Shown here piece by piece: positions 17,078 to 26,459 of a stretch of 64,000 nucleotides of DNA; positions within the stretch are counted from its first letter, which is position 1; each line of letters opens with the position of its first letter. A program made the translations under genes and the position numbers. Below the pieces are notes generated by a model. That model saw nothing but the letters and a program-made list of their open reading frames with translations. It ran no database searches and was not told the origin of the DNA. The DNA is from Proteiniphilum sp. X52 (GTDB lineage: Bacteria; Bacteroidota; Bacteroidia; Bacteroidales; Dysgonomonadaceae), in assembly GCF_003712195.1 (NCBI RefSeq), contig NZ_RDSD01000018.1, positions 1-64,000 of the forward strand, written 5' to 3'.

Positions 17078-18319
17078 ATGAAAGTAAAACCTTTTAAGGG
17101 TATTCGCCCGCCGAAATCACTGGTAAAAGAGGTGGCATCCCGTCCCTATGATGTGCTGAATTCAGAAGAGGCCCGTAAAGAGGCCGAGGGAAATGAGAAA
17201 TCACTGTATCGTATCATCAAGCCGGAGATCGATTTCCCCGTAGGAAAGGACGAGCATGATGCGGATGTATATGAAAAAGCCGCCGAAAATCTGAAGCTGT
17301 TCCGGGATAACGGGTGGCTCGTGCAGGACGACAGAGAGATGTATTATGTGTATGCGCAGACAATGAATGGAAAAACCCAGTACGGTTTGGTGGTGGGAGC
17401 TTACGTGGAGGATTACATGACCGGGAAAATCAAGAAACATGAGTTGACACGCCGCGATAAGGAAGAGGACCGTATGAAACATGTGTGGGTGACCGATGCC
17501 AATATGGAACCTGTTTTCTTTGCCTATCCTGACAATAAGGAGTTGAATGAAATCGTGGATAAGGTGAAGGCCCGTGAGCCTGAATATGATTTTGTTTCGG
17601 CCGACGGGGTAGGGCATCACTTCTGGTTGATACCGGATGAGGAAACTATCCGGCGGGTCACGGAGATATTCGAAGCCGTTCCGGCAATGTATATTGCCGA
17701 CGGTCATCATCGTTCTGCCGCTGCGGCGTTGGTGGGAGCCGAGAAAGCAAAGAACAACCCCAACCACAGGGGAGATGAGGAGTACAATTATTTTATGGCG
17801 GTTTGCTTCCCCGACAGTCAACTTACCATTATCGATTATAACCGGGTGGTGAAAGATCTCAACGGACTCACTCCCGATGAATTCATACAAAAATTAGAGA
17901 AAAACTTCGTGGTGGAGCCTGCCGGATCGGAGATACGGAGACCGCAAAACCTCCATCAATTTTCTATCTATCTTGACGGACGTTCCTTTAGCGTCACCGC
18001 AAAACCCGGTACATACGACGATAATGACCCTATCGGTCAACTCGACGTGACCATTACTTCCAACCTGATACTGGATGAGATATTGGGTATCAAAGATCTG
18101 CGGAGTGATAAACGGATCGACTTCGTGGGAGGCATCCGTGGCCTGGGGGAACTGAAGGAACGGGTAGACAGCGGCGAAATGGCGCTTGCCATCGCTTTAT
18201 ATCCTGTCTCAATGAAACAGTTAATGGATATTGCCGATACGGGTAATATCATGCCGCCCAAAACGACCTGGTTTGAACCGAAATTGCGCTCGGGACTGGT
18301 AATACATCAATTACACTAA
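17078..18319 (+). CDS. DUF1015 family protein
   Basis: From MKVKPFKGIRPPKSLVKEVASRPYDV the protein has 413 residues and is collinear with DUF1015 along its length, including the conserved AMYIADGHHRSAAAALVGAEK and SRPYDVL segments. Its biochemical role is not established. In Bacteroidetes it is often found next to the serine biosynthesis genes serC/serA, which are absent here. It is cytoplasmic. The Lrp/AsnC regulator follows after 23 bases, so the two are probably one transcript and the pair may concern amino-acid metabolism (inference). Confidence 0.9.
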   Translation: MKVKPFKGIRPPKSLVKEVASRPYDVLNSEEARKEAEGNEKSLYRIIKPEIDFPVGKDEHDADVYEKAAENLKLFRDNGWLVQDDREMYYVYAQTMNGKTQYGLVVGAYVEDYMTGKIKKHELTRRDKEEDRMKHVWVTDANMEPVFFAYPDNKELNEIVDKVKAREPEYDFVSADGVGHHFWLIPDEETIRRVTEIFEAVPAMYIADGHHRSAAAALVGAEKAKNNPNHRGDEEYNYFMAVCFPDSQLTIIDYNRVVKDLNGLTPDEFIQKLEKNFVVEPAGSEIRRPQNLHQFSIYLDGRSFSVTAKPGTYDDNDPIGQLDVTITSNLILDEILGIKDLRSDKRIDFVGGIRGLGELKERVDSGEMALAIALYPVSMKQLMDIADTGNIMPPKTTWFEPKLRSGLVIHQLH

Positions 18320-18342
18320 TAATATTCAATTCAAAACGATCT

Positions 18343-18816
18343 ATGGCACATCATGAATTAGACGAACTGGATGAGAAAATCCTCAGGATGATAGTGGATA
18401 ACGCGCGTATTCCTTTTCTGGAGGTGGCACGGGCATGTGGTGTCTCGGGTGCGGCTATCCATCAACGGGTACAAAAACTTACCGGATTAGGCGTGCTCAA
18501 AGGTTCGGAGTTCCTTCTGGATGCCGAAAAGATCGGTTATGAGACCTGCGCTTATGTGGGGATATTCCTTACTTCTCCCTCCACTTTTGAGTATGTTGTA
18601 AAAGAATTGGAAAAAATACCTGAAGTGGTGGAGTGTTATTATACTACCGGCCAATATGATGTTTTGATCAAAGTGTTCGCGAAAAACAACAAAGATCTGT
18701 TGCGCGTCATCCATAGCGAGTTGCAACCACTTGGTTTGTCAAGAACCGAAACATTGATATGTTTTAAAGAAGGATTCCGCAAAAAACTGCCGATTCAATT
18801 TATTGAAAAGGGGTAA
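18343..18816 (+). CDS. Lrp/AsnC-family transcription regulator
   Basis: The 157-residue protein has an N-terminal helix-turn-helix (LDEKILRMIVDNARIPFLEV and VSGAAIHQRVQKLTGLGVLKG). A C-terminal RAM domain (about 70-150) has VVECYYTTGQYDVLIKVFAKNN, the fold that binds amino acids and forms octamers. It is likely to respond to an amino acid and may control its own operon with the DUF1015 gene 23 bases upstream. The effector cannot be predicted from the sequence. Confidence 0.93.
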   Translation: MAHHELDELDEKILRMIVDNARIPFLEVARACGVSGAAIHQRVQKLTGLGVLKGSEFLLDAEKIGYETCAYVGIFLTSPSTFEYVVKELEKIPEVVECYYTTGQYDVLIKVFAKNNKDLLRVIHSELQPLGLSRTETLICFKEGFRKKLPIQFIEKG

Positions 18817-18853
18817 TGTTTTTTTCGTGACAGGGCTAACTTTCACATGTTTT

Positions 18854-18887
18854 CCATAATCCCGGCAATAATTGTCCGGGATTATGG
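18854..18887. terminator. Strong hairpin after the Lrp gene
   Basis: CCATAATCCCGG caataattgt CCGGGATTATGG is a perfect 12-bp stem with a 10-base loop, 38 bases after the Lrp stop. It has no T-run, so it may be a rho-independent-like end without a tail, an mRNA 3' stabiliser or a binding site. Confidence 0.5.
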
Positions 18888-19398
18888 TACGACGGTAATA
18901 TTCGGATAGTTATAAACAATATTTCCGTTATTGAGTTTTTCTATTAATTTCCCATCTTCGTCCCTTCACGTCTTATTCTCTATTTTCAGCATCGTATTCT
19001 CCGCGACCGGTTGCTTCACCTCCTCTATTAACCTGTTGACGGTTTTAATCTGATATCTCTTCTTCCCGGAGTGGTGTTGATCCCAACATCGCACCTCTTC
19101 CGGCGATCAGCCCTATGGAATGAGGCCCGTTGAAGATCATCTTCTCATCCTGCCGATTGGGGAAAGAGAGCATGTCAGGTGACTTTCTCTGATGCGTATC
19201 GGGGAGTAGATGTTTTAAAATCTTAATAAATACAATCAATAATGAATATAGAGATAAAATAGTTGCATACCTTCTCAGGAACTTCTATTTTAGTCCTCCG
19301 TTTTTCAAATCGTTTCAGTAACAGGAATCACGATACAACCCTTTTATTGTTTTATAGCTTCCAAATCCGATCAGAATAGTATAATAACTAACATAATT
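18888..19398. other. Gene-free stretch, possibly decayed coding DNA
   Basis: About 510 bases without an accepted gene. A 64-codon minus-strand frame at 19045-19239 (SPDMLSFPNRQDEKMIFNGP, then LIAGRGAMLGSTPLREEE) looks protein-like, but I cannot match it to a family. Stops interrupt it downstream. It could be the remnant of a lost gene next to the mannosidase cluster. Confidence 0.35.
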
Positions 19399-20847
19399 AT
19401 GACAACGCGTAGAAATTTTATTAAAAAAACCGCTGTAGGGCTGACGGCGCTGGCTGTTCGTCCTGCTTGGGCAGCCTCACCGGTAAGAGGCGCATCCATG
19501 AAGGAGAAATTTGTTTCCAACCGCCCCGCAACGGGTGACCGGCATTTTACTTCGGCAGCCGTGGAACAAACCATTACAAGGGTCAAGGCAAAGATAAAAG
19601 ACCCCAAACTGGCATGGATGTTTGAGAACTGTTTTCCCAATACGCTGGACACAACGGTAAGTTTCAGCATGAAGAACGGCAAACCGGACACCTTTGTGAT
19701 CACCGGCGATATCGATGCCATGTGGCTCCGGGATTCGTCGGCACAGGTATGGCCTTACTTGCCGCTCACCCAATCCGATGCGAGGCTGAAGCAATTGATC
19801 GCGGGATTAGTCAACCGCCAAACACAATGCATTCTGATCGATCCTTATGCCAACGCCTTCTACAATGAACCCAGGCCGGAGGGTTCATGGCAAAAAGACT
19901 ATACCAAAATGACGCCAATGCTGCATGAACGCAAATGGGAGATAGACTCGCTCTGCTATCCTGTGAGACTTGCATACCACTACTGGAAGACTACCGGCGA
20001 CACTTCCGTGTTTGACGCTGATTGGAAAAAGGCAATGGGCCTTGTGATACAGACGTTCAAAGAGCAACAGCGTAAGGATGCTCTTGGCCCTTACAAGTTT
20101 CAAAGGGTGACGGAGCGTCAGTCAGACACGGTGAACAACGATGGATATGGTAATCCTGTAAAACCGGTGGGGTTGATTGTTTCCACTTTCCGTCCTTCCG
20201 ATGATGCTACCACCTTTCAGTTTCTAGTGCCATCCAACTTTTTTGCCGTGACTTCACTCAATCAGATTGCTGAAATAGCGGAGAAGGTGGTCCGTGATAA
20301 CGCACTCGCGGCTGAAAGCAAGGCCTTGGCCGATGAGGTGTATAATGCCCTTAGGCAATATGCCGTTGTGGAGCATCCCAAATATGGGAAAGTGTATGCC
20401 TTTGAAGTGGATGGTTTTGGTAACGCCTACTTCATGGATGATGCCAATATACCCAGCCTGTTGGCGCTACCTTATCTGGGTGGAGTGGAGAAAAGCGATC
20501 CTGTTTACCGGAATACGCGTAAGCTGGTATGGAGCGAAGATAATCCTTACTTCTTTAAAGGAGCTGCGGGAGAGGGTATCGGAGGCCCGCATATCGGATA
20601 TGATATGGTCTGGCCGATGAGCATCATTATGCGGGCGCAAACCAGCAACAGCGACGAAGAGATCCGGGATTGCCTGCGGATGCTGCGCGACACCGACGCC
20701 GATACGGGCTTTATGCATGAGTCGTTCCATAAGGACGATCCGACTCAATTTACCCGGAAATGGTTTGCGTGGGTAAATACCCTGTTCGGCGAGCTGATCG
20801 TGGATCTGGAAGGCAAAGGAAAAATGGATTTGGTCAATTCGATATAG
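19399..20847 (+). CDS. GH125 exo-alpha-1,6-mannosidase
   Basis: The 482-residue protein starts with a Tat-like signal (TTRRNFIKKTAVGLTALAV, cleavage near AWA). The GH125 catalytic (alpha/alpha)6 barrel follows: FENCFPNTLDTTVSF, the signature DIDAMWLRDSSAQVWPY, NEPRPEGSWQKDYT, HERKWEIDSLCYPVRLAYHY and GPHIGYDMVWPMSIIMRA. GH125 enzymes are metal-independent inverting exo-mannosidases that remove alpha-1,6-linked mannose from N-glycans or mannan cores. The GH92 gene follows after 21 bases, so the pair would trim alpha-1,2 and alpha-1,6 branches together in the periplasm. Confidence 0.94.
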   Translation: MTTRRNFIKKTAVGLTALAVRPAWAASPVRGASMKEKFVSNRPATGDRHFTSAAVEQTITRVKAKIKDPKLAWMFENCFPNTLDTTVSFSMKNGKPDTFVITGDIDAMWLRDSSAQVWPYLPLTQSDARLKQLIAGLVNRQTQCILIDPYANAFYNEPRPEGSWQKDYTKMTPMLHERKWEIDSLCYPVRLAYHYWKTTGDTSVFDADWKKAMGLVIQTFKEQQRKDALGPYKFQRVTERQSDTVNNDGYGNPVKPVGLIVSTFRPSDDATTFQFLVPSNFFAVTSLNQIAEIAEKVVRDNALAAESKALADEVYNALRQYAVVEHPKYGKVYAFEVDGFGNAYFMDDANIPSLLALPYLGGVEKSDPVYRNTRKLVWSEDNPYFFKGAAGEGIGGPHIGYDMVWPMSIIMRAQTSNSDEEIRDCLRMLRDTDADTGFMHESFHKDDPTQFTRKWFAWVNTLFGELIVDLEGKGKMDLVNSI

Positions 20848-20868
20848 TCCGATAATCAATAAAAAGGA

Positions 20869-23166
20869 ATGATAAGAAAATTATTTGTCATTGCGGCTGT
20901 ATTGTCGCTGTATGCGGGGTACGCGGGAAAGGCCGCGACACAATCAGAGAACACGCCGGTGGATTACGTGAATATCCTGATGGGAACCATGTCCGAGTTT
21001 CCCCTGTCTCACGGGAATACCTACCCGGCCATAGCGGTCCCCTGGGGGATGAACTTCTGGACCCCCCAGACCCGCAAGATGGGCGATGGCTGGCAATATG
21101 TATATACCGACTATAAGCTGAACGGATTCAAGCAAACGCACCAGCCCAGCCCGTGGATGAACGACTACGGGCAGTTCTCCATCTTCCCGATGACCGGCAG
21201 GATGGAGTTCGACCAGGAAAAGCGGGCCAGCTGGTATTCGCACAAGGCGGAAGAGGCAAAGCCTTATTACTATGGCGTTTATCTTGCCGATTATGACGTC
21301 ACCGCGGAGATTACACCGACCGAACGGGCTGCCGTTTTCCGTTTCACGTTTCCCGAAACGGAAAAAGCCTATGTGCTGGTCGACGCATTCGACAAGGGAT
21401 CGGCAGTGGAGATCCTGGCTGAAAAGAATGCCATCATCGGTTATACAACACGCAACAGCGGAGGCGTGCCGGAAAACTTCAAGAATTATTTTGTGATCGT
21501 GTTCGATAAACCGTTCCAATACAAACATGTGGTGAAAGACGGCGAGATCCAGCAGCAGGGCGATAAGGCCGAAGCCAATCATGCCGCTGCCTTTATCGGC
21601 TTTGCCACCCGAAAAGAGGAAAAGGTAATTGCAAAAGTGGCATCTTCCTTTATCAGTCACGAGCAGGCCTGGCAGAACCTGGGAGAGGTGGCCGAAAAAG
21701 ATTTTGAAACAGTGAAGCAGGAAGGACGTGAGGCATGGAATGAGGTGCTCGGCAAGATAGAGATAGAGGGTGGCGACCTCGACCAGAGACGCACGTTCTA
21801 TTCCACCTTTTACCGCTCCACGCTGTTCCCCCGCAAGTTCTACGAGATCGATGCGGCGGGAAATATCATCCATTACAGCCCCTACAACGGGGAAGTCCTT
21901 CCCGGATATATGTATACCGATACCGGATTCTGGGATACCTTCCGTGCCCTTTTCCCGTTCCTGAACCTGGTCTACCCGTCGGTGAACGTGGAGATGCAGG
22001 AGGGGTTGGTGAATGCGTACAAGGAGAGCGGATTCCTGCCGGAGTGGGCAAGTCCCGGTCATCGCGGAGTCATGATCGGCAACAATTCGGCGTCGGTAGT
22101 GGCTGACGCCTATTTAAAGGGTTTGCGCGGATACGATATCGAGACGCTTTACGAGGCGATGCTGCACGGTGCCGAGAATGTACATCCCCAGGTTTCCTCC
22201 ACAGGGCGTTTAGGCCATGAGTATTACAATACGTTAGGCTATGTTCCCTATGATGTGAATATCCACGAAAATGCCGCGCGTACGCTGGAGTATGCCTATG
22301 CCGACTGGGCCATTTATAAGCTGGCCAAGGCGCTGAACCGCCCGCGGGAGGAGATCGACCGGTTTGCCCAACGGAGCCGGAACTACCGGAACCTTTATTC
22401 GCCGGAGCATAAGCTGATGCGCGGACGCAATAAAGACGGCTCGTTCCAGTCCCCTTTCACTCCCACGAAATGGGGAGACGCCTTTACGGAAGGGAATAGC
22501 TGGCACTACACATGGTCGGTCTTCCACGACCCGCAGGGATTGATCGACCTGATGGGTGGCAAGAAGGAGTTTGTGAATATGCTCGATTCCGTGTTTGTGA
22601 CGCCTCCTGTTTTCGATGACAGCTACTATGGGGGAGTGATCCATGAGATCCGTGAGATGCAGGTGATGAATATGGGACAGTATGCGCACGGCAATCAACC
22701 CATCCAGCACATGATCTATCTTTATAATTATGCCGGAGAACCCTGGAAAGCCCAGTATTGGGCGCGGGAGGTGATGGATAAGCTCTATAGCCCTCATCCT
22801 GACGGTTACTGCGGGGACGAGGACAATGGGCAAACCTCAGCGTGGTATCTCTTCTCCGCTCTCGGATTTTACCCGGTTTGTCCCGGTACCGACCAGTATG
22901 TGATCGGCTCCCCGTTGTTCAGCAAGATGACCGTTCATCTGGAAAACGGGAATACCATCGAGATCAATGCGACGGATAACGGCAAGGAAACAAGGTATGT
23001 TTCCGGCATCACCATCAACGGAAAGGAGTATTCCAAGAACTACTTTACGCATGGCCAGTTGATGAACGGAGCCAAAATCGATTTCTCCATGTCCGCCACA
23101 CCCAATAAAACACGCGGCATCAATGAGTCCGATTTTCCCTATTCGTTTTCTAACGAAAAGGAGTGA
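20869..23166 (+). CDS. GH92 alpha-mannosidase (with GH125)
   Basis: The 765-residue enzyme has the signal peptide MIRKLFVIAAVLSLYAGYAG. The N-terminal beta-sandwich (VDYVNILMGTMSEFPLSHGN, TYPAIAVPWGMNFWTPQT) is followed by the (alpha/alpha)6 catalytic domain. Family hallmarks are WDTFRALFPFLNLVYP, the Glu in FTEGNSWHYTWSVFHD, and GDEDNGQTSAWYLFSALGFY with its acidic residues. GH92 enzymes are calcium-dependent inverting exo-mannosidases, mostly alpha-1,2 or alpha-1,3. The protein ends just before a terminator-like hairpin. It is only distantly similar to the second GH92 at 28603-30891, which suggests separate specificities. Confidence 0.95.
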   Translation: MIRKLFVIAAVLSLYAGYAGKAATQSENTPVDYVNILMGTMSEFPLSHGNTYPAIAVPWGMNFWTPQTRKMGDGWQYVYTDYKLNGFKQTHQPSPWMNDYGQFSIFPMTGRMEFDQEKRASWYSHKAEEAKPYYYGVYLADYDVTAEITPTERAAVFRFTFPETEKAYVLVDAFDKGSAVEILAEKNAIIGYTTRNSGGVPENFKNYFVIVFDKPFQYKHVVKDGEIQQQGDKAEANHAAAFIGFATRKEEKVIAKVASSFISHEQAWQNLGEVAEKDFETVKQEGREAWNEVLGKIEIEGGDLDQRRTFYSTFYRSTLFPRKFYEIDAAGNIIHYSPYNGEVLPGYMYTDTGFWDTFRALFPFLNLVYPSVNVEMQEGLVNAYKESGFLPEWASPGHRGVMIGNNSASVVADAYLKGLRGYDIETLYEAMLHGAENVHPQVSSTGRLGHEYYNTLGYVPYDVNIHENAARTLEYAYADWAIYKLAKALNRPREEIDRFAQRSRNYRNLYSPEHKLMRGRNKDGSFQSPFTPTKWGDAFTEGNSWHYTWSVFHDPQGLIDLMGGKKEFVNMLDSVFVTPPVFDDSYYGGVIHEIREMQVMNMGQYAHGNQPIQHMIYLYNYAGEPWKAQYWAREVMDKLYSPHPDGYCGDEDNGQTSAWYLFSALGFYPVCPGTDQYVIGSPLFSKMTVHLENGNTIEINATDNGKETRYVSGITINGKEYSKNYFTHGQLMNGAKIDFSMSATPNKTRGINESDFPYSFSNEKE

Positions 23167-23187
23167 GTTATGTCAGCTATCAAATGG

Positions 23188-23225
23188 AAAAAGTGTCGCC
23201 GGATTTTTTTCGGTGGCGCTTTTTG
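23188..23225 (+). terminator. Intrinsic terminator after the GH125-GH92 operon
   Basis: AAAAAGTGTCGCCGG ATTTTTTT CGGTGGCGCTTTTT can fold with G-U pairs into a long stem ending in a T-run, 22 bases after the GH92 stop. The A-run on the left gives it some bidirectional character. Confidence 0.7.
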
Positions 23226-23379
23226 CATGTGAAGAGGGTCTTCACCATAAAACCAGCCATATCAACTTTTTTCCTTATTTTCGCGGCGGCCCGATTGTCA
23301 CAAGGTTACGGACAATAACAGCGGGTGTTGTTGGATTGCGGCAGGAGAGATAAATTTAAGAATCAAATCGGGATCACAA

Positions 23380-23982
23380 ATGTTGTTTTCAGTATTGGAT
23401 ATAATCGGCACGATAGCTTTTGCCATTTCAGGAGCGCTTACCGCCATAGAGAAACGGTTCGATATTTTCGGGATTGCTATTATCGCGGCCGTGACGGCTA
23501 TAGGTGGCGGAACATTGAGAGATATGCTTATCGGGAATACTCCGGTAATGTGGTTGCTGCATCTTGAATATCTCTACATCGTGATCGCTACCATTATTGT
23601 CACGGTCTTTTTCCGGAAGAGTTTGAATAAACTTCGGACATCCCTTTTACTGTTTGACACAATGGGGATCGGTATTTTTACGCTTATCGGGATACAAAAA
23701 GGGTTGTTAATCGGATTGCACCCCGTAGTATGTATCCTCTTGGGTACGGTGACAGCCTGTTTTGGTGGGGTGATCAGGGATACACTTTGTAACGAGGTGC
23801 CTATTATCTTTAAGAAAGAGATATATGCTACTCCCTGTATTATCGGTGGAGGTGTGTTTTTTCTGGTTCAATACATCGGATTCACCCAGGATATCGTCTA
23901 TTTGGCCACCATTATATCCATTATTACCATTCGCCTTTTTGCCGTACGTTTGCATTGGTCATTGCCCGTGGTGAAACTATAG
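23380..23982 (+). CDS. TRIC/UPF0126 family membrane channel
   Basis: The 200-residue inner-membrane protein has about seven hydrophobic segments in two pseudo-repeats: LDIIGTIAFAISGALTAI, then AIGGGTLRDMLIGNTPVMWL, mirrored by LGTVTACFGGVIRDTLCNEV. The GGGTLRDML and GGVIRDTL motifs mark prokaryotic trimeric intracellular cation channel (YicG-like) proteins, which conduct monovalent cations. It may also move small solutes; the in vivo role is unclear. It is a stand-alone gene between two terminators, with no clear promoter box. Confidence 0.88.
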   Translation: MLFSVLDIIGTIAFAISGALTAIEKRFDIFGIAIIAAVTAIGGGTLRDMLIGNTPVMWLLHLEYLYIVIATIIVTVFFRKSLNKLRTSLLLFDTMGIGIFTLIGIQKGLLIGLHPVVCILLGTVTACFGGVIRDTLCNEVPIIFKKEIYATPCIIGGGVFFLVQYIGFTQDIVYLATIISIITIRLFAVRLHWSLPVVKL

Positions 23983-24034
23983 GAAGTGTCAGGACCACTA
24001 ACGGCTCGACCCGTATGGACACAAATAAGCCTAC

Positions 24035-24068
24035 AAAAAAAGCCGGCTCTCTGTCGCGAAAGCCGGCA
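24035..24068 (-). terminator. Intrinsic terminator of the tRNA-fMet gene
   Basis: Read on the minus strand, GCCGGCT ttcgcgacagag AGCCGGC followed by TTTTTTT is a 7-bp GC-rich stem with a seven-T tail, 13 bases downstream of the tRNA. Confidence 0.85.
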
Positions 24069-24080
24069 TCTATTTGATTG

Positions 24081-24153
<73 letters not shown>

Positions 24154-24178
24154 ATCTGTTTTTTTCTTAATTGGACTG

Positions 24179-24186
24179 CAAAGGTA
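24179..24186 (-). promoter_or_regulatory. Promoter of tRNA-fMet
   Basis: On the minus strand TTTG, 19 bases, TACCTTTG: a full match to the Bacteroidetes -33/-7 promoter. The box given here is the -7 part, 25 bases from the tRNA 5' end. Confidence 0.7.
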
Positions 24187-24247
24187 AATCTTTTTATTCA
24201 GAAAACAAAATATTCCCCGAACTTTTTTATTTGTGGCCGAAAAATCG

Positions 24248-24255
24248 TACTTTTG
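24248..24255 (+). promoter_or_regulatory. -7 box TACTTTTG for the GT2-pyrC operon
   Basis: A match to TAnnTTTG that ends 16 bases before the ATG at 24272, giving a very short leader. Confidence 0.5.
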
Positions 24256-24271
24256 AAAAAATTTCCCCTTT

Positions 24272-25042
24272 ATGTCAGATAGTGCAGATAGTATAGTACT
24301 TATACCTACCTACAATGAGAAAGAGAATATCGAGAACATCATCAGGGCGGTCTTCGCCCTGGGGAAGGATTTTCATATTCTGGTAATTGATGACGGATCG
24401 CCCGACGGAACGGCTTCCATCGTCCACGATTTAATATCGGAGGAGTTCAGCGGCCGCCTGTTCATTGAGGAAAGAAAAGGAAAACTCGGCTTGGGTACGG
24501 CTTATATTCATGGATTTAAGTGGGCGTTGGCTCGTGCTTACAGTTATATCTTTGAGATGGATGCCGATTTTTCACACAATCCCGAAGATCTTCCCAAGTT
24601 ATACTCCGCCTGTCACGACGAAGGATACGATGTTTCCGTCGGATCAAGGTACTGCACCGGCGTGAACGTGGTGAACTGGCCGATGGGGCGTGTGCTGATG
24701 TCTTTCTTTGCATCCAAATACGTGCGTTTTGTTACCCGGCTGAATGTGAAAGATACGACTGCCGGTTTTGTCTGTTACCGGAGAAAAGTATTGGAAACCA
24801 TTGATCTTGACCGTGTCAAGTTCAAAGGATATGCGTTTCAGATTGAAATGAAATATACGGCACATGTGCTCGGATTCAGGATCAAAGAGGTGTCGGTGAT
24901 CTTTGTGAACAGGAGGCTCGGTGCCTCAAAAATGAATTCGAGCATTTTCGGCGAGGCATTTTTCGGTGTGATCGATCTGCGCTGGCGTAAAATTACCGGG
25001 AAAATAAAACCCCATCCCGAACGAATGGCCCACACATCATGA
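24272..25042 (+). CDS. Polyprenol-phosphate mannosyltransferase (GT2, DPM1-like)
   Basis: The 256-residue GT-A glycosyltransferase begins DSIVLIPTYNEKENIENII with the nucleotide-binding DDGSPDGTA. The acceptor/metal site EMDADFSHNPEDLPKL follows, then GSRYCTGVNVVNWPMGR and DTTAGFVCYRRKVLETIDLD, all as in dolichol/polyprenol-phosphate mannose synthases. It would transfer a sugar, probably mannose from GDP-mannose, to a lipid carrier on the cytoplasmic face. It lacks the C-terminal membrane helices found in some relatives. The last four bases overlap the start of pyrC (ATGA), so the two are translationally coupled. Confidence 0.9.
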   Translation: MSDSADSIVLIPTYNEKENIENIIRAVFALGKDFHILVIDDGSPDGTASIVHDLISEEFSGRLFIEERKGKLGLGTAYIHGFKWALARAYSYIFEMDADFSHNPEDLPKLYSACHDEGYDVSVGSRYCTGVNVVNWPMGRVLMSFFASKYVRFVTRLNVKDTTAGFVCYRRKVLETIDLDRVKFKGYAFQIEMKYTAHVLGFRIKEVSVIFVNRRLGASKMNSSIFGEAFFGVIDLRWRKITGKIKPHPERMAHTS

Positions 25043-26379
25043 TTCTTATCCACAAAGCTACCATAATCAATGAGGGAAGCAGCTTTCCCGGATCCCTGCT
25101 TCTGGAAGGTGATCGTATTTCCCGTGTTTTCAGGGAAGAAGTGCCGGAAGCGGTATTGAATGCTTGTCGCGAGGTGATCGATGCCCGCGGTTTGTGGCTG
25201 ATGCCGGGTGTGATCGACGACCAGGTGCATTTCCGGGACCCGGGATTGACCCATAAAGGAGATATTCACACGGAAAGCCGCGCGGCGGTGGCGGGAGGAG
25301 TGACCTCCTATATGGAAATGCCCAATACCCATCCGCAGACGGTCACATGGGACGCCCTTTGCCAAAAGATGGAGCTGGCTGCCCGAAAATCGGTCGCCAA
25401 TTTCTCATTTTACCTGGGAGCTACCAATGATAATATGGCGGAACTGAGAAAAGCGGATCTTAAAAAGATTTGCGGAGTGAAAGTCTTTATGGGTTCTTCC
25501 ACCGGAAATATGCTGGTTGATAACGATAAAGCCCTCCAACGGATCTTTGCCGAAGTCGATACGCTGATCGCTACCCATTGTGAGAAAGAAGAGATCATCC
25601 GGAAAAATATCGATACTTATAAAAAAGAGCACGGAGAGTTTATTCCCGTCAAATATCATCCGCTGATCCGCAGTGCGGAAGCATGTTATCAATCGTCGGC
25701 ACATGCCGTGGAACTGGCTGACAAATATGGTGCAAAGCTGCATGTGCTGCATCTCTCCACTGCCCGCGAACTGAGCCTTTTTGATACGAAACCGTTGGGA
25801 GAGAAGAAGATCACGGCGGAAGCATGCGTGCATCATCTCTGGTTTTCCGATGGTGATTATGAAAGGCTGGGGACACGGATCAAGTGGAATCCTGCCATAA
25901 AGACAGCGGAAGACAGGGATGCCTTGCGGGAAGGATTGAAAACCGGTAAGCTCGATGTGGTGGCTACCGATCATGCGCCCCACTTGTTGAGCGAGAAAGA
26001 GGGTGGGGCGTTGCAGGCGGCCTCAGGAGGGCCGCTGGTGCAACATTCGCTTCAGGTGATGCTTGAGCTGGCGAGAAAAGGACTCTATACCAAGGAGCTG
26101 GTGGCGGAAAAGATGTGTCATGCGCCGGCGCAACTCTTTCAGGTGCACAAAAGAGGTTATATCAGAGAAGGTTATTATGCTGACCTTGTACTGATAGATC
26201 CTTCCACGCCATATACCGTCACTCCGGAAACCCTTTTCTACAAATGCGGCTGGTCGCCTTTTGAAGGTGAGACCTTTGGTTGTTCCATCCATGCCACTTT
26301 TGTCAACGGCAATATTGTTTACCGGAACGGGGTTGTGACCGAAGGTCTGTTTGGAAAAGCGCTTGAATTCGACAAGTGA
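25039..26379 (+). CDS. pyrC: Dihydroorotase
   Basis: This 446-residue amidohydrolase closes carbamoyl-aspartate to dihydroorotate in pyrimidine synthesis. The metal-binding motif is DDQVHFRDPGLTHKGDIHTE, followed by AAVAGGVTSYMEMPNT. Later metal and catalytic positions lie in ATHCEKEEIIR, LHVLHLSTAREL and DVVATDHAPHL. The sequence belongs to the longer, class I/allantoinase-like type. It follows the lipid-mannosyl transferase with a 4-base overlap, a pairing I believe recurs in Bacteroidales. Confidence 0.94.
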   Translation: MILIHKATIINEGSSFPGSLLLEGDRISRVFREEVPEAVLNACREVIDARGLWLMPGVIDDQVHFRDPGLTHKGDIHTESRAAVAGGVTSYMEMPNTHPQTVTWDALCQKMELAARKSVANFSFYLGATNDNMAELRKADLKKICGVKVFMGSSTGNMLVDNDKALQRIFAEVDTLIATHCEKEEIIRKNIDTYKKEHGEFIPVKYHPLIRSAEACYQSSAHAVELADKYGAKLHVLHLSTARELSLFDTKPLGEKKITAEACVHHLWFSDGDYERLGTRIKWNPAIKTAEDRDALREGLKTGKLDVVATDHAPHLLSEKEGGALQAASGGPLVQHSLQVMLELARKGLYTKELVAEKMCHAPAQLFQVHKRGYIREGYYADLVLIDPSTPYTVTPETLFYKCGWSPFEGETFGCSIHATFVNGNIVYRNGVVTEGLFGKALEFDK

Positions 26380-26390
26380 GAAAACATTCA

Positions 26391-26430
26391 AACAAGTTTG
26401 TCTTTTCTCCCGGCTTTCACTATTTTTGTA
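26391..26430 (+). repeat. Covarying hairpin joined to a promoter (copy 1)
   Basis: CAAAC-AA-GTTTG lies inside a longer GAGAAAA ... TTTTCTC stem just after pyrC. It leads into CGGCTTTCACTATTTTTGT, where TATTTTTG (26421-26428) is a -7 box for the next gene. The same arrangement occurs before recO (45731-45770) with CAAGC-AA-GCTTG, so the stem is kept by compensatory changes. It may act as the pyrC terminator as well as an upstream promoter part. Confidence 0.6.
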
Positions 26431-26459
26431 CTGAAGTTCCTATTTAAAAATCTTGACGA

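Noticed and set aside
20944-22062. Long minus-strand frame (372 codons) opposite the GH92 gene
   Set aside because: It is antisense to a clear GH92 coding sequence, has no family features and no promoter; the same holds for frames at 13453-14397 and 52858-53622.
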